Shown here: positions 24,878 to 33,255 of the stretch, in pieces
How the letters are laid out: every line of letters starts with the position of its first letter
Position numbering within the stretch: the stretch's first letter is position 1
DNA from: Acidisarcina sp963790505
Lineage (GTDB): Bacteria > Acidobacteriota > Terriglobia > Terriglobales > Acidobacteriaceae
Assembly: GCA_963790505.1 (NCBI GenBank)
Contig: CAWBOT010000004.1
Coordinates: forward strand, 1,488,001 to 1,552,000
Length of the DNA stretch: 64,000 bases
Direction: 5' to 3'
The notes under the pieces: model-generated
Databases searched by the model: none
Told to the model about the DNA's origin: nothing
The model's input: the letters and a program-made list of their open reading frames with translations, nothing else
Position numbers and translations under genes: made by a program

Positions 24878-25849
24878 CTAAACAGTGGCCAACGACGTAG
24901 TCGCGGCGGCATAGGAAGGGCGCTTCTGCGCGGCGATGGTCACCAGTTCCCAGGCTCCGCGGTCGCGCAGTAAGCGTGAGACGAGCGTCGTGTGCATGGC
25001 GTGGCCGGCACGCTCGGCGACCACTCGGCCCAGTATATGGTGGCCTGCCAGCGCCAGATCGCCGATCAGGTCGAGCACCTTATGGCGGACAAATTCATCG
25101 CTGAAGCGAAGCGGGCCATTTTGAACGCCGGAGCTGGTCAGCACAATCGCATTCTCTTCACACACCCCCCGGATCAGTCCCATATCGCGCAACTTCTGCT
25201 CGTCCTCTCGAAAACCGAAGGTCCGTGCTGGCGCGATCTGGGTGCCATAAGCCCCCTGGGAAAGATCGAGTTCAAAGCCTGATTTGCCGATGGGACGGGG
25301 GAAGTCGATGTCGTAGGAGATGCTGTAGCCATCACCGGGATAGACGGCGATAAACTTGCCGTTCTCCCGGACCTCGACGGGCTTCAGGATGCGGAGATAC
25401 TCCCTGCGGCGGCGCTGGGCCTTGATACCGGCTTCGCGAAACGCCTGTACGTAGGGCAGCGCACTGCCATCCAGAATAGGCAGTTCCAGGTTGTCGATCT
25501 CGACAATGACGTTGTCGATTCCCATGCCGATCAAAGCGGACAGGAGATGTTCGGTCGTCGAGATGAGCACGCCTTTGCGCATCAGGCTGGTTGCATAACT
25601 GACCTTGGCGACGTTGCGTCCCGTCGCAGCAATTTCAAAGTTGTCGAGGTCGGTGCGGCGGAAGGTGATTCCAGAGCCTGCTGTGGCGGGGAGTAAGCGA
25701 ATATGCACCGGAGCGCCGCTGTGGAGGCCAATCCCGGAGAACTCAATTGCCGAAGCGAGGGTATGTTCCAGATGCGTTGTTTCGCTCAAACAAAATATCC
25801 TGGCCCTGAGTGTGGGCGTACCGTCATAGACTACTGAAAGATCGGGCAA
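24878..25849 (-). CDS. lpxC: UDP-3-O-acyl-N-acetylglucosamine deacetylase
   Basis: About 300-323 residues. Zn-dependent deacetylase, committed step of lipid A synthesis, so the organism makes an LPS-type outer membrane. Motifs: GIGLHSGAPVHIRLLPA, STTEHLLSALIGMGIDN, the C-terminal RHKVLDLIGDLALAG with HKxxDxxGD, and GHHILGRVVAERAGHAMH. The upstream-most ATG (25849) gives an unusual 20-residue lead; the family more often starts at about SETTHLEHTLASAIEFSG, which can be reached from a TTG at 25789. The M20 peptidase gene is divergent 70 bases away. Confidence 0.95.
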   Translation of the reverse strand: MPDLSVVYDGTPTLRARIFCLSETTHLEHTLASAIEFSGIGLHSGAPVHIRLLPATAGSGITFRRTDLDNFEIAATGRNVAKVSYATSLMRKGVLISTTEHLLSALIGMGIDNVIVEIDNLELPILDGSALPYVQAFREAGIKAQRRRREYLRILKPVEVRENGKFIAVYPGDGYSISYDIDFPRPIGKSGFELDLSQGAYGTQIAPARTFGFREDEQKLRDMGLIRGVCEENAIVLTSSGVQNGPLRFSDEFVRHKVLDLIGDLALAGHHILGRVVAERAGHAMHTTLVSRLLRDRGAWELVTIAAQKRPSYAAATTSLATV

Positions 25850-25919
25850 GTTGCAGTGTGTCTAATCAGACACACAATGATCGCCTAATAAGAATTTCGG
25901 GCGCCGACATAAGGAGCGC

Positions 25920-27092
25920 ATGAAGAATAAGTTGGAGCGCGAAGCCATCGAGATCTTGCTCCCACGGATCGCTCGCAGCGTCGAGCGGCGGCAGAGGGAA
26001 ATCCTGGCCTTCCTGAGGCAGATGGTGCAACGGGAATCGCCCAGCCACGATAAAGCTTCGGTCGACGCATGCATGGAGTTTGCGGCGGCCGCCTGCCTGA
26101 AACAAGGTGGCAAGGTGCGATGGCATCCGCAGAGACATTTCGGCAACATTCTTGAGGCGCGCTTTGGCCCGAAAGGCCCGGAAAGGCCGCTTCTGTTGTT
26201 GGGGCATTTGGACACCGTCTGGCCCCTCGGCACTCTGAAGGCGATGCCCTTCCGCAGGGCGGCAGGACGGATGTGGGGCCCAGGTGTGCTGGATATGAAG
26301 GCAGGAGTGGCAATGGCGCTGAGCGCGATCGCGATACTGCAGCAAGCCAAGCTGCCGATGCGCCCAATAATCCTGCTGTTGAACAGTGACGAAGAAGTCG
26401 GGAGCCCGGTTTCGCGTCCCGTTACCGAGCGGTTGGCGAGGCAGTGCGACGCAGTCTTTGTGCTCGAGCCGGCGCAGGGCCTCGACGGAGCCTATAAGAC
26501 CGCCCGAAAGGGAATCGGCGAGTTCACGGTGCGAGTCAAGGGAGTCGCGGCCCACGCCGGCGTGGATTTCAGCAAAGGCCACAGCGCGGTGCTGGAACTC
26601 GGACGGCAGTTGGAGATCATCGCAGGCTTCACCGATCCGGGCAGCGGCATCACCGTCAATCCCGGTGTCATTGGGGGCGGAACCCTCTCGAACGTCGTTG
26701 CCGCCGAGGCGTGGGCCCATGTGGACTTCCGGTTCACAGGCGCCAAACAAGCGAAAAAGATAGAACAGAAATTCCATTCGCTGCGTCCAATCAACAGGAA
26801 GTGCAGCGTCGAAGTCGATGGCGGGGTGAATAGGCCACCGATGGAGAGAACGAAAGGGACGGCCGCGCTCTTCACGCGTGCAGCAACATTGGCCGCTAAG
26901 CTGGGTTTCGAGTTGCATGAAGCGGCAACCGGCGGGGGTTCTGACGGAAACTTCACCTCGGCGATCGGCGTACCAACCCTGGACGGCATGGGCGCAGTTG
27001 GTGAGGGGGCCCATGCAAGCAACGAATCCATCCTGATCGAGCATCTCGCTCCCAGGACGGCGCTACTCGCGGCGATGATCGCGACGACGTGA
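25920..27092 (+). CDS. M20-family zinc metallopeptidase (CPG2-like)
   Basis: 390 residues, similar to glutamate carboxypeptidase/ArgE/DapE enzymes. Metal ligands are recognisable: LLGHLDTVWPLG (His, and catalytic Asp), GPGVLDMKAGVA (Asp), NSDEEVGSP (catalytic Glu and ligand Glu), LEPAQ (Glu) and GEGAHASNES (His). A dimerisation lid domain lies between about residues 185 and 300. Substrate likely an N-acyl amino acid or folate-like compound; not assignable. AAGGAG stands 4-9 bases upstream of the ATG at 25920. Cytoplasmic by lack of a signal. Confidence 0.9.
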   Translation: MKNKLEREAIEILLPRIARSVERRQREILAFLRQMVQRESPSHDKASVDACMEFAAAACLKQGGKVRWHPQRHFGNILEARFGPKGPERPLLLLGHLDTVWPLGTLKAMPFRRAAGRMWGPGVLDMKAGVAMALSAIAILQQAKLPMRPIILLLNSDEEVGSPVSRPVTERLARQCDAVFVLEPAQGLDGAYKTARKGIGEFTVRVKGVAAHAGVDFSKGHSAVLELGRQLEIIAGFTDPGSGITVNPGVIGGGTLSNVVAAEAWAHVDFRFTGAKQAKKIEQKFHSLRPINRKCSVEVDGGVNRPPMERTKGTAALFTRAATLAAKLGFELHEAATGGGSDGNFTSAIGVPTLDGMGAVGEGAHASNESILIEHLAPRTALLAAMIATT

Positions 27093-27099
27093 GGTACCG

Positions 27100-27255
27100 A
27101 TGCTGAAAGCAGTGGAATTCGGACTTCTGGCGGTCTCAATCCTGGTGATTTTTGGTTTGATTGTGGTTGGCCCTGGTGCGTACTCGCGGACTCGCGAAGA
27201 CGGAGATCTCGAGATCGAGGCGGATGCTAAATCGGCCAATCCGACTCATCTCTGA
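27100..27255 (+). CDS. Small single-span membrane protein (51 aa)
   Basis: 51 codons starting 7 bases after the M20 stop: MLKAVEFGLLAVSILVIFG then a polar tail YSRTREDGDLEIEADAKS. One membrane helix near residues 5-27, N-terminus outside or inside undetermined. Close spacing suggests cotranscription with the peptidase. Too short for a standard ORF call; function unknown. Confidence 0.5.
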   Translation: MLKAVEFGLLAVSILVIFGLIVVGPGAYSRTREDGDLEIEADAKSANPTHL

Positions 27256-27351
27256 CACTGTCTTGTCTGATCGGTGGAAGCCGAGGGCTGTAGCCTTCGA
27301 GACCAGCCTGAGTGGGTGTGGCCTTTAGGACTGGGCTCTCGCCGCTACCGC

Positions 27352-27930
27352 TCAGATATCCATTCTGTCGATCATGCTGGCAACCCGGGCGAGCGGCAAT
27401 CCAACAACATTGAAATAGCATCCTGCGATGCGCGGAATCCAGCGCGCCGCGTAGCCCTGGATGGCGTAGCCTCCGGCCTTGTCCATCGGCTCGCCGGTGG
27501 CGACATAGTTCGCAATTTCCTTCTCTGAAATATCCCGCATGGTGACTGCCGTGGTCTCCGCGCCGACCTGCGTATCCTCGCTCGAAATCAGGCAGACGCC
27601 GGTAATAACTTCGTGCGTGCGCCCCGAGAGCAATCGCAACATCCGCGCCGCATCCAGGGCATCGACTGGTTTGCCCAGAATCTCTTGCGCAGTGACGACG
27701 ATCGTGTCGGCTCCTAGAACAAACAGCGGATCGTTAGGCCGCGAAAGCCTTAGCTGATCGAAGATGACCTGCGCTTTTTCCCGCGCCAGCCGGGTGACAA
27801 AGGCGGTTGGCTCTTCGCTGGGACGGCGCTCCTCGAGAATGTTAGCTGGCATCACTTCGAATTGGTAGCCAGCCTGCGTAAGAAGCTCTTTGCGGCGGGG
27901 TGAGGCTGAGGCGAGCACGAGCATGTCCAA
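27352..27930 (-). CDS. maf: Maf-like nucleoside triphosphate pyrophosphatase
   Basis: 192 residues. Maf proteins hydrolyse non-canonical or excess nucleotides (dTTP/UTP or m7GTP) to monophosphates. Signature LASASPRRKELL at the N-terminus, DTIVVTAQEILGKP in the middle and the GYAIQGYAARWIPRIAGCYFNVVGLPL C-terminal motif. Start ATG at 27930 or 27924. Its promoter side faces the membrane-protein gene at 28152. Confidence 0.94.
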   Translation of the reverse strand: MDMLVLASASPRRKELLTQAGYQFEVMPANILEERRPSEEPTAFVTRLAREKAQVIFDQLRLSRPNDPLFVLGADTIVVTAQEILGKPVDALDAARMLRLLSGRTHEVITGVCLISSEDTQVGAETTAVTMRDISEKEIANYVATGEPMDKAGGYAIQGYAARWIPRIAGCYFNVVGLPLARVASMIDRMDI

Positions 27931-28151
27931 TTATCGCAAGCAAAGCCGTGTGGGCCGGTAGGTCGAATCTCTTCCGTGGGTCCCTTGAAGAACCGAGATA
28001 TACAATTTCAGCCAGTTACGGCCAGCACGCTGCACCTCTGTCGCCGGCTGTATGCGCCAGGTTCTCTAAGCGAGCAAACGCGAGCCGCGGAGAACTCGAT
28101 CTACCGGCAAGAGTCGCTGAAAGCGGGTGCTTTTCTTTTGGAGTCAACGCT

Positions 28152-28661
28152 GTGAAAGGGTGGCCGTGGCGCCCGATTCTGTCTGGCGTTGCGCTATTCC
28201 TCCTCGTCCTCGGTATAGCCCCTATCGCATATTTCTTCTGGTGGGGAAATGCTCACAACCTCGAGCCGATATCGATCCCGATTCCGCTCAAGCGTGGTGA
28301 GTACGCGTCGCCATTCTTCATAACGGATCTCGACGGCAGCTATCAAATTGAAATTTATTTTCTGCCACCTCACCGGATTCCGCTAGAACTTGACTGGAGG
28401 ATTGCGGACGAGTCCGGCGTTGTAATTCGAAGCGGAAATTACAGCGAAGCCCAGCAAATGGGCGGCAACGATGCAATTCTCGATCGGAATTATCGCTCGA
28501 AGCCAGGAGTCCGTCAGAGAATCATCGTGAACATCCATCAGGACATTGAAGCAAACGCGGTGGATACGAGGCTGCACATCGGCTTGCCGGAGAGAGGTCT
28601 GGGACAAGCGTATGGATTTGGCGTTGCCACTCTTTGGGCAGCTTTCGTGAGTGGCGGCTGA
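28152..28661 (+). CDS. Membrane protein, interrupted by in-frame TGA
   Basis: 169 residues from a GTG at 28152: a cytoplasmic N-terminus, one membrane helix (ILSGVALFLLVLGIAPIAYFFWW, split over about residues 8-30), an extracytoplasmic beta-rich domain with LDGSYQIEIYFLP and VRQRIIVNIHQDI, then a C-terminal hydrophobic run AYGFGVATLWAAFVSGG that ends at TGA (28659-28661). The same frame continues without further stops to 28742 with ALMLLLVMQRKKQKAG, i.e. more hydrophobic residues and then a basic cytoplasmic tail. The stop therefore cuts a second membrane helix, as a TGG-to-TGA nonsense change would. GTG start inferred; the frame open to 27900 is antisense to maf. Confidence 0.6.
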   Translation: MKGWPWRPILSGVALFLLVLGIAPIAYFFWWGNAHNLEPISIPIPLKRGEYASPFFITDLDGSYQIEIYFLPPHRIPLELDWRIADESGVVIRSGNYSEAQQMGGNDAILDRNYRSKPGVRQRIIVNIHQDIEANAVDTRLHIGLPERGLGQAYGFGVATLWAAFVSGG

Positions 28662-28763
28662 GCACTCATGCTTCTGCTGGTGATGCAAAGGAAGAAACAG
28701 AAAGCCGGGCAGTCACAGCCCAATCAGAATGCCACTCCGTGAAACCTAGGCTAAGGCCTTCGA

Positions 28764-29733
28764 TCAGGTTAGTTCCTCACTCGATATTCCTGTACGCAGG
28801 CCTTCTGCGTTGGCGATGCCCCAGGCCATTCTCGGTGTATTGTGCGCGAGGCCAAAGCGCCCGTCAGGGCCGAGCAGAATGATCCCTCCGTGCCCCTGGA
28901 GTCGTTTGAAGAGGTAAGCGATGGCGTCCTGAGCGGAGATCTCCGGCGCTGTTCCGCGCTGCACGCGGTCGACGGCCCACTTGCCCAGCACCAGTTTCAT
29001 GATGGGCTCGCCCCATCCAGTGAGCGAGACGGCCGCGCTGCGGTTGTCTGCGTAGCATCCGCAGCCGATCAGCGAGGAGTCGCCAACGCGGCCGGGAGCT
29101 TTGTTGAGCGTGCCGCCGGTGGAGGTGGCTGCGGCGAGGTTACCGTAGCTGTCGAGAGCGACCGCGCCTACGGTGTCGTGCGGAATCGAACCCCGGATCG
29201 GGCAAGTTTAGCGCGGTCTCGGGCGACTTGTCGTCTCCGGCGAAGGTGAGGTCGGGAAGTCCGGCGCTGGCATCGGCCTGGGCCGCGGCGAGGCGCTTGC
29301 GTTCGCGATCGAGGACCAGCTCGGAGTTATCGATAAGTCTCATGCCATGTTGCCGCGCGAAGTCCTCAGCTCCAGCACCGACAAAGTAGACGTGCGGGCT
29401 CTTGTCGAGCACCAGTCGAGCGGCCTGGATCGGGTTGCGAAGACGCTCGACGCAGGCAACTCCGCCGGCGCGCAGATTGGCGCCGTCCATCAGCAGCGCG
29501 TCGAGCTGGACACGGCCGTCGCTGGTAAGAAAGCTGCCGCGCCCCGCGTCGAAGGTCTCGTCGTCTTCGAGGATGGTTACGGCTGCTTCGACCGCGTCGA
29601 CCGCCGAGGCGCCGTCTTCGAGCAGGGCGTAGCCGATGGCGAGTGCATTCGAAACGCCCTGCTGGTGGGCATCGACCATGTCATCGGGGATGGCCCAGGC
29701 TCCGCCGTGGACGAGTAGGGTGGGGGTTCTCAT
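28764..29733 (-). pseudogene. Isoaspartyl peptidase/L-asparaginase (Ntn-hydrolase), frameshifted
   Basis: Type-2 L-asparaginase/isoaspartyl dipeptidase family, which is normally self-cleaved to expose a catalytic Thr. Frame 1 (from ATG 29733, MRTPTLLVHGGAWAIPDD) covers the alpha chain to LPDPGFDS near 29195; frame 2 then supplies the missing beta chain starting HDTVGAVALDSYGNL (nucleophile Thr) through GCGCYADNRSAAVSLTGWGE, and on to the stop at 28764. Total length 970 bases is 3n+1, consistent with one inserted base, located between 29178 and 29209 (the second frame is blocked by TAA just upstream). If the shift is real the enzyme is dead; an assembly or sequencing error must be excluded. 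Length after correction about 322 residues, as expected. Confidence 0.85.
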
Positions 29734-29774
29734 GCTTTCTGCAATCTTAAGCGAAGTCAGGGGAATGTAGGTCT

Positions 29775-30482
29775 TTACGCCTGCGGCGCGTTCGACGATG
29801 AGGCGAAGCCCGGAGCCGCGGCAGGCGGTGGATTGCGCACAGGCGCGGAAACCGCCTGCCGGATTGGCGCAAGGTGCTTGGTCATCTGGTAGGTGTAACG
29901 GATCCGATGAATGACGGTGATGGTGGAGAGAACCGCGAGTATCCAGAGAACCGGCGCCATCACCCCCCACTTCGCAAACAACGCGCCGAGAATCACCAGA
30001 ACGATCCGCTCCGGCCGCTCCATGAAGCCGACCTTGCAGGACTTAATCAGTGCTTCGGCGCGGGCGCGGGTGTAGCTGACCATCAGCGAGGTGATCATCA
30101 CGAAGGCCACCAGCACTACGTAGAAGAACCGATTCCCTCGTGCGTAGAAGACCAGCAATCCGAAGAAGAGCGCGACGTCTGAGTAGCGGTCGATCACCGA
30201 GTCGAAGAAGGCGCCGAAGACCGTCACCTGATCGGTCTGGCGTGCCACGCGCCCATCCACCATGTCAAAGATGCCGGCGCCGATGATCACCAGCGCCGCA
30301 TATAGGAACATCTTCACGTAGTTATGTTCATTTGCAAAACCGAACAGCACGGCGGCGCCTGTATTGATGACCAGGCCCATGAAGGTGAGGATATTGGGCG
30401 AGATCTTGGTCAGGGCGAGGCCATCGACGATGGCCTGCAGGATGACGCCGCAGCCGCGCCCGAAGGCGCTCGTCCAGGTCAT
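29775..30482 (-). CDS. CDP-alcohol phosphatidyltransferase
   Basis: 235 residues, six or more membrane segments, with the family catalytic motif DGRVARQTDQVTVFGAFFDSVID (D-x2-DG-x2-AR-x8-G-x3-D-x3-D, full match). Transfers a phosphatidyl group from CDP-diacylglycerol to an alcohol in the inner membrane; the alcohol (glycerol-3-P, inositol-P or other) cannot be told, although the layout is closer to PgsA/inositol-type than to PssA. C-terminal tail is Pro/Ala-rich. Not in an operon with other phospholipid genes. Confidence 0.9.
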   Translation of the reverse strand: MTWTSAFGRGCGVILQAIVDGLALTKISPNILTFMGLVINTGAAVLFGFANEHNYVKMFLYAALVIIGAGIFDMVDGRVARQTDQVTVFGAFFDSVIDRYSDVALFFGLLVFYARGNRFFYVVLVAFVMITSLMVSYTRARAEALIKSCKVGFMERPERIVLVILGALFAKWGVMAPVLWILAVLSTITVIHRIRYTYQMTKHLAPIRQAVSAPVRNPPPAAAPGFASSSNAPQA

Positions 30483-30537
30483 CGTGGCCTCTGGAATCTT
30501 CCGCGCATGGCTATTTCAGAATCTCGATACAACAAAT

Positions 30538-31020
30538 TCATCGGATGCTATCCGCTTCATCGTGGATGGTCACTAGCTTGAGTATCTCGAGTTCGCGCTT
30601 TCCGTTGGGAGTCACGACCGTGGCGATGTCGCCGACCTGCTTGCCGACCAATCCACGACCGATCGGCGAGGTAGTCGAGATCAGCCCCTTGTTGACGTCC
30701 GACTCCTCGCTGGTCACAAGCTTGTATTCGATCTTTTCGTCTTTGGTCGTATCGTAGACGGTTACCGTCGAGCCGAAGGCGATGCGGTCGCGGGGGATAT
30801 TGGTCAGGTTAACCAGGGCGAGCTCGCCCATGCGGGCCTTGAGCTGACCGAGGCGCGCGTTGACGAAGACCTGGCGCTGTTTGGCCATGTGGTATTCGGC
30901 GTTTTCGCTCAGATCGCCGAGCGATGCTGCCTTCTTGATCTCGGCAGGCAGCTCGTGCTGCAGCTCGTGTTCAAGATTCTTGATCTCTTCGAGCAGCTTT
31001 TTCTTGATGTGTTCGGGCAT
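30538..31020 (-). CDS. greA: Transcription elongation factor GreA
   Basis: 160 residues. Enters the RNA polymerase secondary channel and stimulates cleavage of backtracked RNA. N-terminal coiled coil with the tip motif SLGDLSENAEYH (acidic D and E that hold Mg), then the C-terminal FKBP-like domain with IGRGLVGKQVGD. Full-length, ATG at 31020. Divergent from carD (206 bases), both being RNA-polymerase-binding factors. Confidence 0.96.
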   Translation of the reverse strand: MPEHIKKKLLEEIKNLEHELQHELPAEIKKAASLGDLSENAEYHMAKQRQVFVNARLGQLKARMGELALVNLTNIPRDRIAFGSTVTVYDTTKDEKIEYKLVTSEESDVNKGLISTTSPIGRGLVGKQVGDIATVVTPNGKRELEILKLVTIHDEADSIR

Positions 31021-31226
31021 GAAACGATCCGTTGCGGCCCAGGGTCACGCAGGCCGTTCTCTATGGGCGAGGAAGTGAATTCACTCCAAACCTCGATTAT
31101 ACAGAGAACAAGCGCGATTCTCGATGGTCGGGGTGGCTTGACTGGCGTGCGAACTGAGGCTTATCTTGAGGCTCTGTTGGGGATTTCCGCTAGATCCTTT
31201 CCCCGGTCCGTCCCACGATCACAATT

Positions 31227-31757
31227 ATGAGCCTACTCCGCAGCTTCCAGGTTGGTGACAAAGTGGTCTATCCGAATCACGGGATAGGCGTGGTCGATCA
31301 GATCGCAACCCGCACCGATGGGTTCCAGGTGCAGCGTTTTTACATGCTGACCATCAAGTCAAGCAGTCTAAAGGTGATGGTGCCGTGCACCAATGCCAAT
31401 TCCGTAGGCCTGCGCAGTGTGGTCCGTCAGGAGGAAGTCGAACGTATCTTCGCTTTCCTGCAGGACGACAACTGCACCAGCAACGCCGACTGGAAAGAGC
31501 GCTATCGGGAACACTGCGAGAAGATGAAGGCGGGCTCGCTGATGGAAGTGGCCGAGGTGTTGAAGAGCCTTCTGGTGCTCAACCAGAAGAAGTCGCTGGG
31601 CTTCCGCGAGCAGAAGATGCTGGAGAAGGCGCGCTACCTGCTGGTCAACGAGATTGCGCAGGCCAGCGGCGCGAACGAGCTGGTAATCGATGAGCGGCTC
31701 CTGCTGTCGCTGAGCGAAGCGGGCTTGAAGTTTCCCGACATTGTCGGCGAAGCGTAA
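31227..31757 (+). CDS. carD: CarD/CdnL-type RNA-polymerase-binding regulator
   Basis: 176 residues. The N-terminal Tudor-like RNAP-interaction domain is evident: FQVGDKVVYPNHGIGVVDQIATR, the FYMLTIKSS strand and KVMVPCTNANSVGLR. The C-terminal helical domain (QKMLEKARYLLVNEIAQA) carries the DNA-minor-groove-type contacts of CarD. It stabilises open promoter complexes. Lies opposite greA. The transcript then runs toward the decayed ruvX on the other strand. Confidence 0.93.
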   Translation: MSLLRSFQVGDKVVYPNHGIGVVDQIATRTDGFQVQRFYMLTIKSSSLKVMVPCTNANSVGLRSVVRQEEVERIFAFLQDDNCTSNADWKERYREHCEKMKAGSLMEVAEVLKSLLVLNQKKSLGFREQKMLEKARYLLVNEIAQASGANELVIDERLLLSLSEAGLKFPDIVGEA

Positions 31758-31793
31758 GTCGGCGGTCTGCGGCGTAGTAACGGTTGAAGAGAA

Positions 31794-31998
31794 TCAACCT
31801 CTACCGCACTCTGCCTGACTTGCCATAGCGTGCAGCCAATCCTGCAGGATCAACACCGATGCGACCTGATCGACAACTTTTTGTCTTCCGCTCCGGCCAA
31901 ACCTGAGGCCTCGCCGATTGTTCGGTCAACCCCATCGTATCGGTGACGGCGACGCCCTCGCAGGCGGTTGCCCACATCAAGGCCGAGCAGCCTTCCAT
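31794..31998 (-). pseudogene. ruvX: Remnant of ruvX/yqgF (Holliday junction resolvase-like)
   Basis: Three pieces in different frames on the minus strand match YqgF/RuvX in order. N-terminus: GRLLGLDVGN (from 31996). Second frame: EGVAVTDTMGLTEQS (around 31905-31950). Then the gene jumps straight to its C-terminal KVVDQVASVLILQDWLHAM (ending at the TGA 31794-31796). Intact homologues are about 140 residues; here only about 205 bases remain, so a frameshift and an internal deletion have destroyed it. The family is normally an RNase H-fold nuclease for 16S rRNA maturation/recombination and is nearly universal. It is next to mltG, a common pairing. Confidence 0.75.
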
Positions 31999-32146
31999 GC
32001 GAAGGGCGCGAGATATCGGATGAGGTCACCCTCGTCCCTTAAATAAGGGAATGCCCCGGTGAGACGCCGGCCCAGACAGCATAATATCGAGAGATAACCG
32101 CTCCGGAAGCTGAGTTTCCGAATCAAAAGCGCAGGATTATGTATAC

Positions 32147-33142
32147 GTGCGACGTACTTTGCTGGTTTTGGGCGCGTTCGGGATTCTGGCGTTGATATTT
32201 GTGCTGACGACGACCTACGGCCCGCACCGCGAGACTTTTGTGGATATTGCCCCAGGCACCTCTTCCAGGCAAATCGCCAGGGAACTCGAGTCGAATGGCA
32301 TCATCCGAAGTCGCTATGCCTTCGATCTTTGGCGGTTGGCTGCGGGCCTTTCGCGAGGCGGCACGTTGAAAGCGGGCGAATATCGCTTCGATCATCCCGC
32401 GACGGTGTCAGAGGTCTATGACCGCATGGTGCGCGGCGACGTCTTTACGGTGACCGTCACCATTCCGGAAGGTTCAAACATCTTTGATATCGCCGCCCGG
32501 GTAGAGGCAGCCCAATTGGGTTCGAAAGAGGCCTTTGAGATGGCGGCGATGCACGGCAGCAAGCTGGTCGCCGATCTCGACCCCGACGCCGTTTCGCTTG
32601 AGGGCTATCTCTTTCCGGATACCTATCAATTTGGCAGGCGGGCAACCGCTGCCGAGATGGTCGCCATGATGGTGAAGCGATTCCGCGTGGCTGCCTCCTC
32701 CCTGGGGCTGCGTGGAGACATGCACCGGGTGGTCACCCTCGCGTCGCTGATTGAGCGCGAGACGCCGATCGAGAAGGAACGTCCACTGGTCGCGAGCGTC
32801 TTTGCCAACCGGCTTGCCCGAGACATGCCGCTCGAGACCGACCCTTCCGTGATCTACGCGGCGCTGCTTGTTGGCCGCTACCGGGGGACCATCTATCAGT
32901 CGGACCTGAGCGCCGATTCGCCCTACAACACCTACAAGTATGCGGGATTGCCTCCGGGACCGATCTGTAATCCCGGGTTATCGTCGCTGAGCGCGGCGCA
33001 CAATCCAGCGAAGTCGGATTACCTGTATTTCGTCGCCGCGAGCGCCGACCCTTCCGGACATTCGCGATTTGCAGCTACGCTGGAAGAGCACCAGAAGAAC
33101 GTGCTGGCCTACCGAAAGGCTCGTGAGGCGGCCGCGCATTGA
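32147..33142 (+). CDS. mltG: Endolytic murein transglycosylase MltG
   Basis: 331 residues with one N-terminal membrane helix (LLVLGAFGILALIFVL). YceG/MltG family: LysM-like domain, then the catalytic Glu in ASLIERETPIEKERPLVASVFANRL and the C-terminal SDLSADSPYNTYKYAGLPPGPICNPG with YLYFVAA. It cuts nascent glycan strands and sets strand length. GTG start at 32147 is upstream-most; GCAGGA is 10-15 bases before it. Confidence 0.95.
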   Translation: MRRTLLVLGAFGILALIFVLTTTYGPHRETFVDIAPGTSSRQIARELESNGIIRSRYAFDLWRLAAGLSRGGTLKAGEYRFDHPATVSEVYDRMVRGDVFTVTVTIPEGSNIFDIAARVEAAQLGSKEAFEMAAMHGSKLVADLDPDAVSLEGYLFPDTYQFGRRATAAEMVAMMVKRFRVAASSLGLRGDMHRVVTLASLIERETPIEKERPLVASVFANRLARDMPLETDPSVIYAALLVGRYRGTIYQSDLSADSPYNTYKYAGLPPGPICNPGLSSLSAAHNPAKSDYLYFVAASADPSGHSRFAATLEEHQKNVLAYRKAREAAAH

Positions 33143-33255
33143 TGCGAGTCAATGCGATGAGCGCACGCCCGCGCGAAGCGCGGAGCCGGACAGACATTGG
33201 AACAGGGAAGGCGACATTTGCAGTGTTGAGTCGAGGGTGGACGCGGAGAGCTGGA

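Noticed and set aside
25866..27044. 392-residue minus-strand frame
   Set aside because: Antisense to the M20 peptidase with its full set of metal ligands on the plus strand; shadow.
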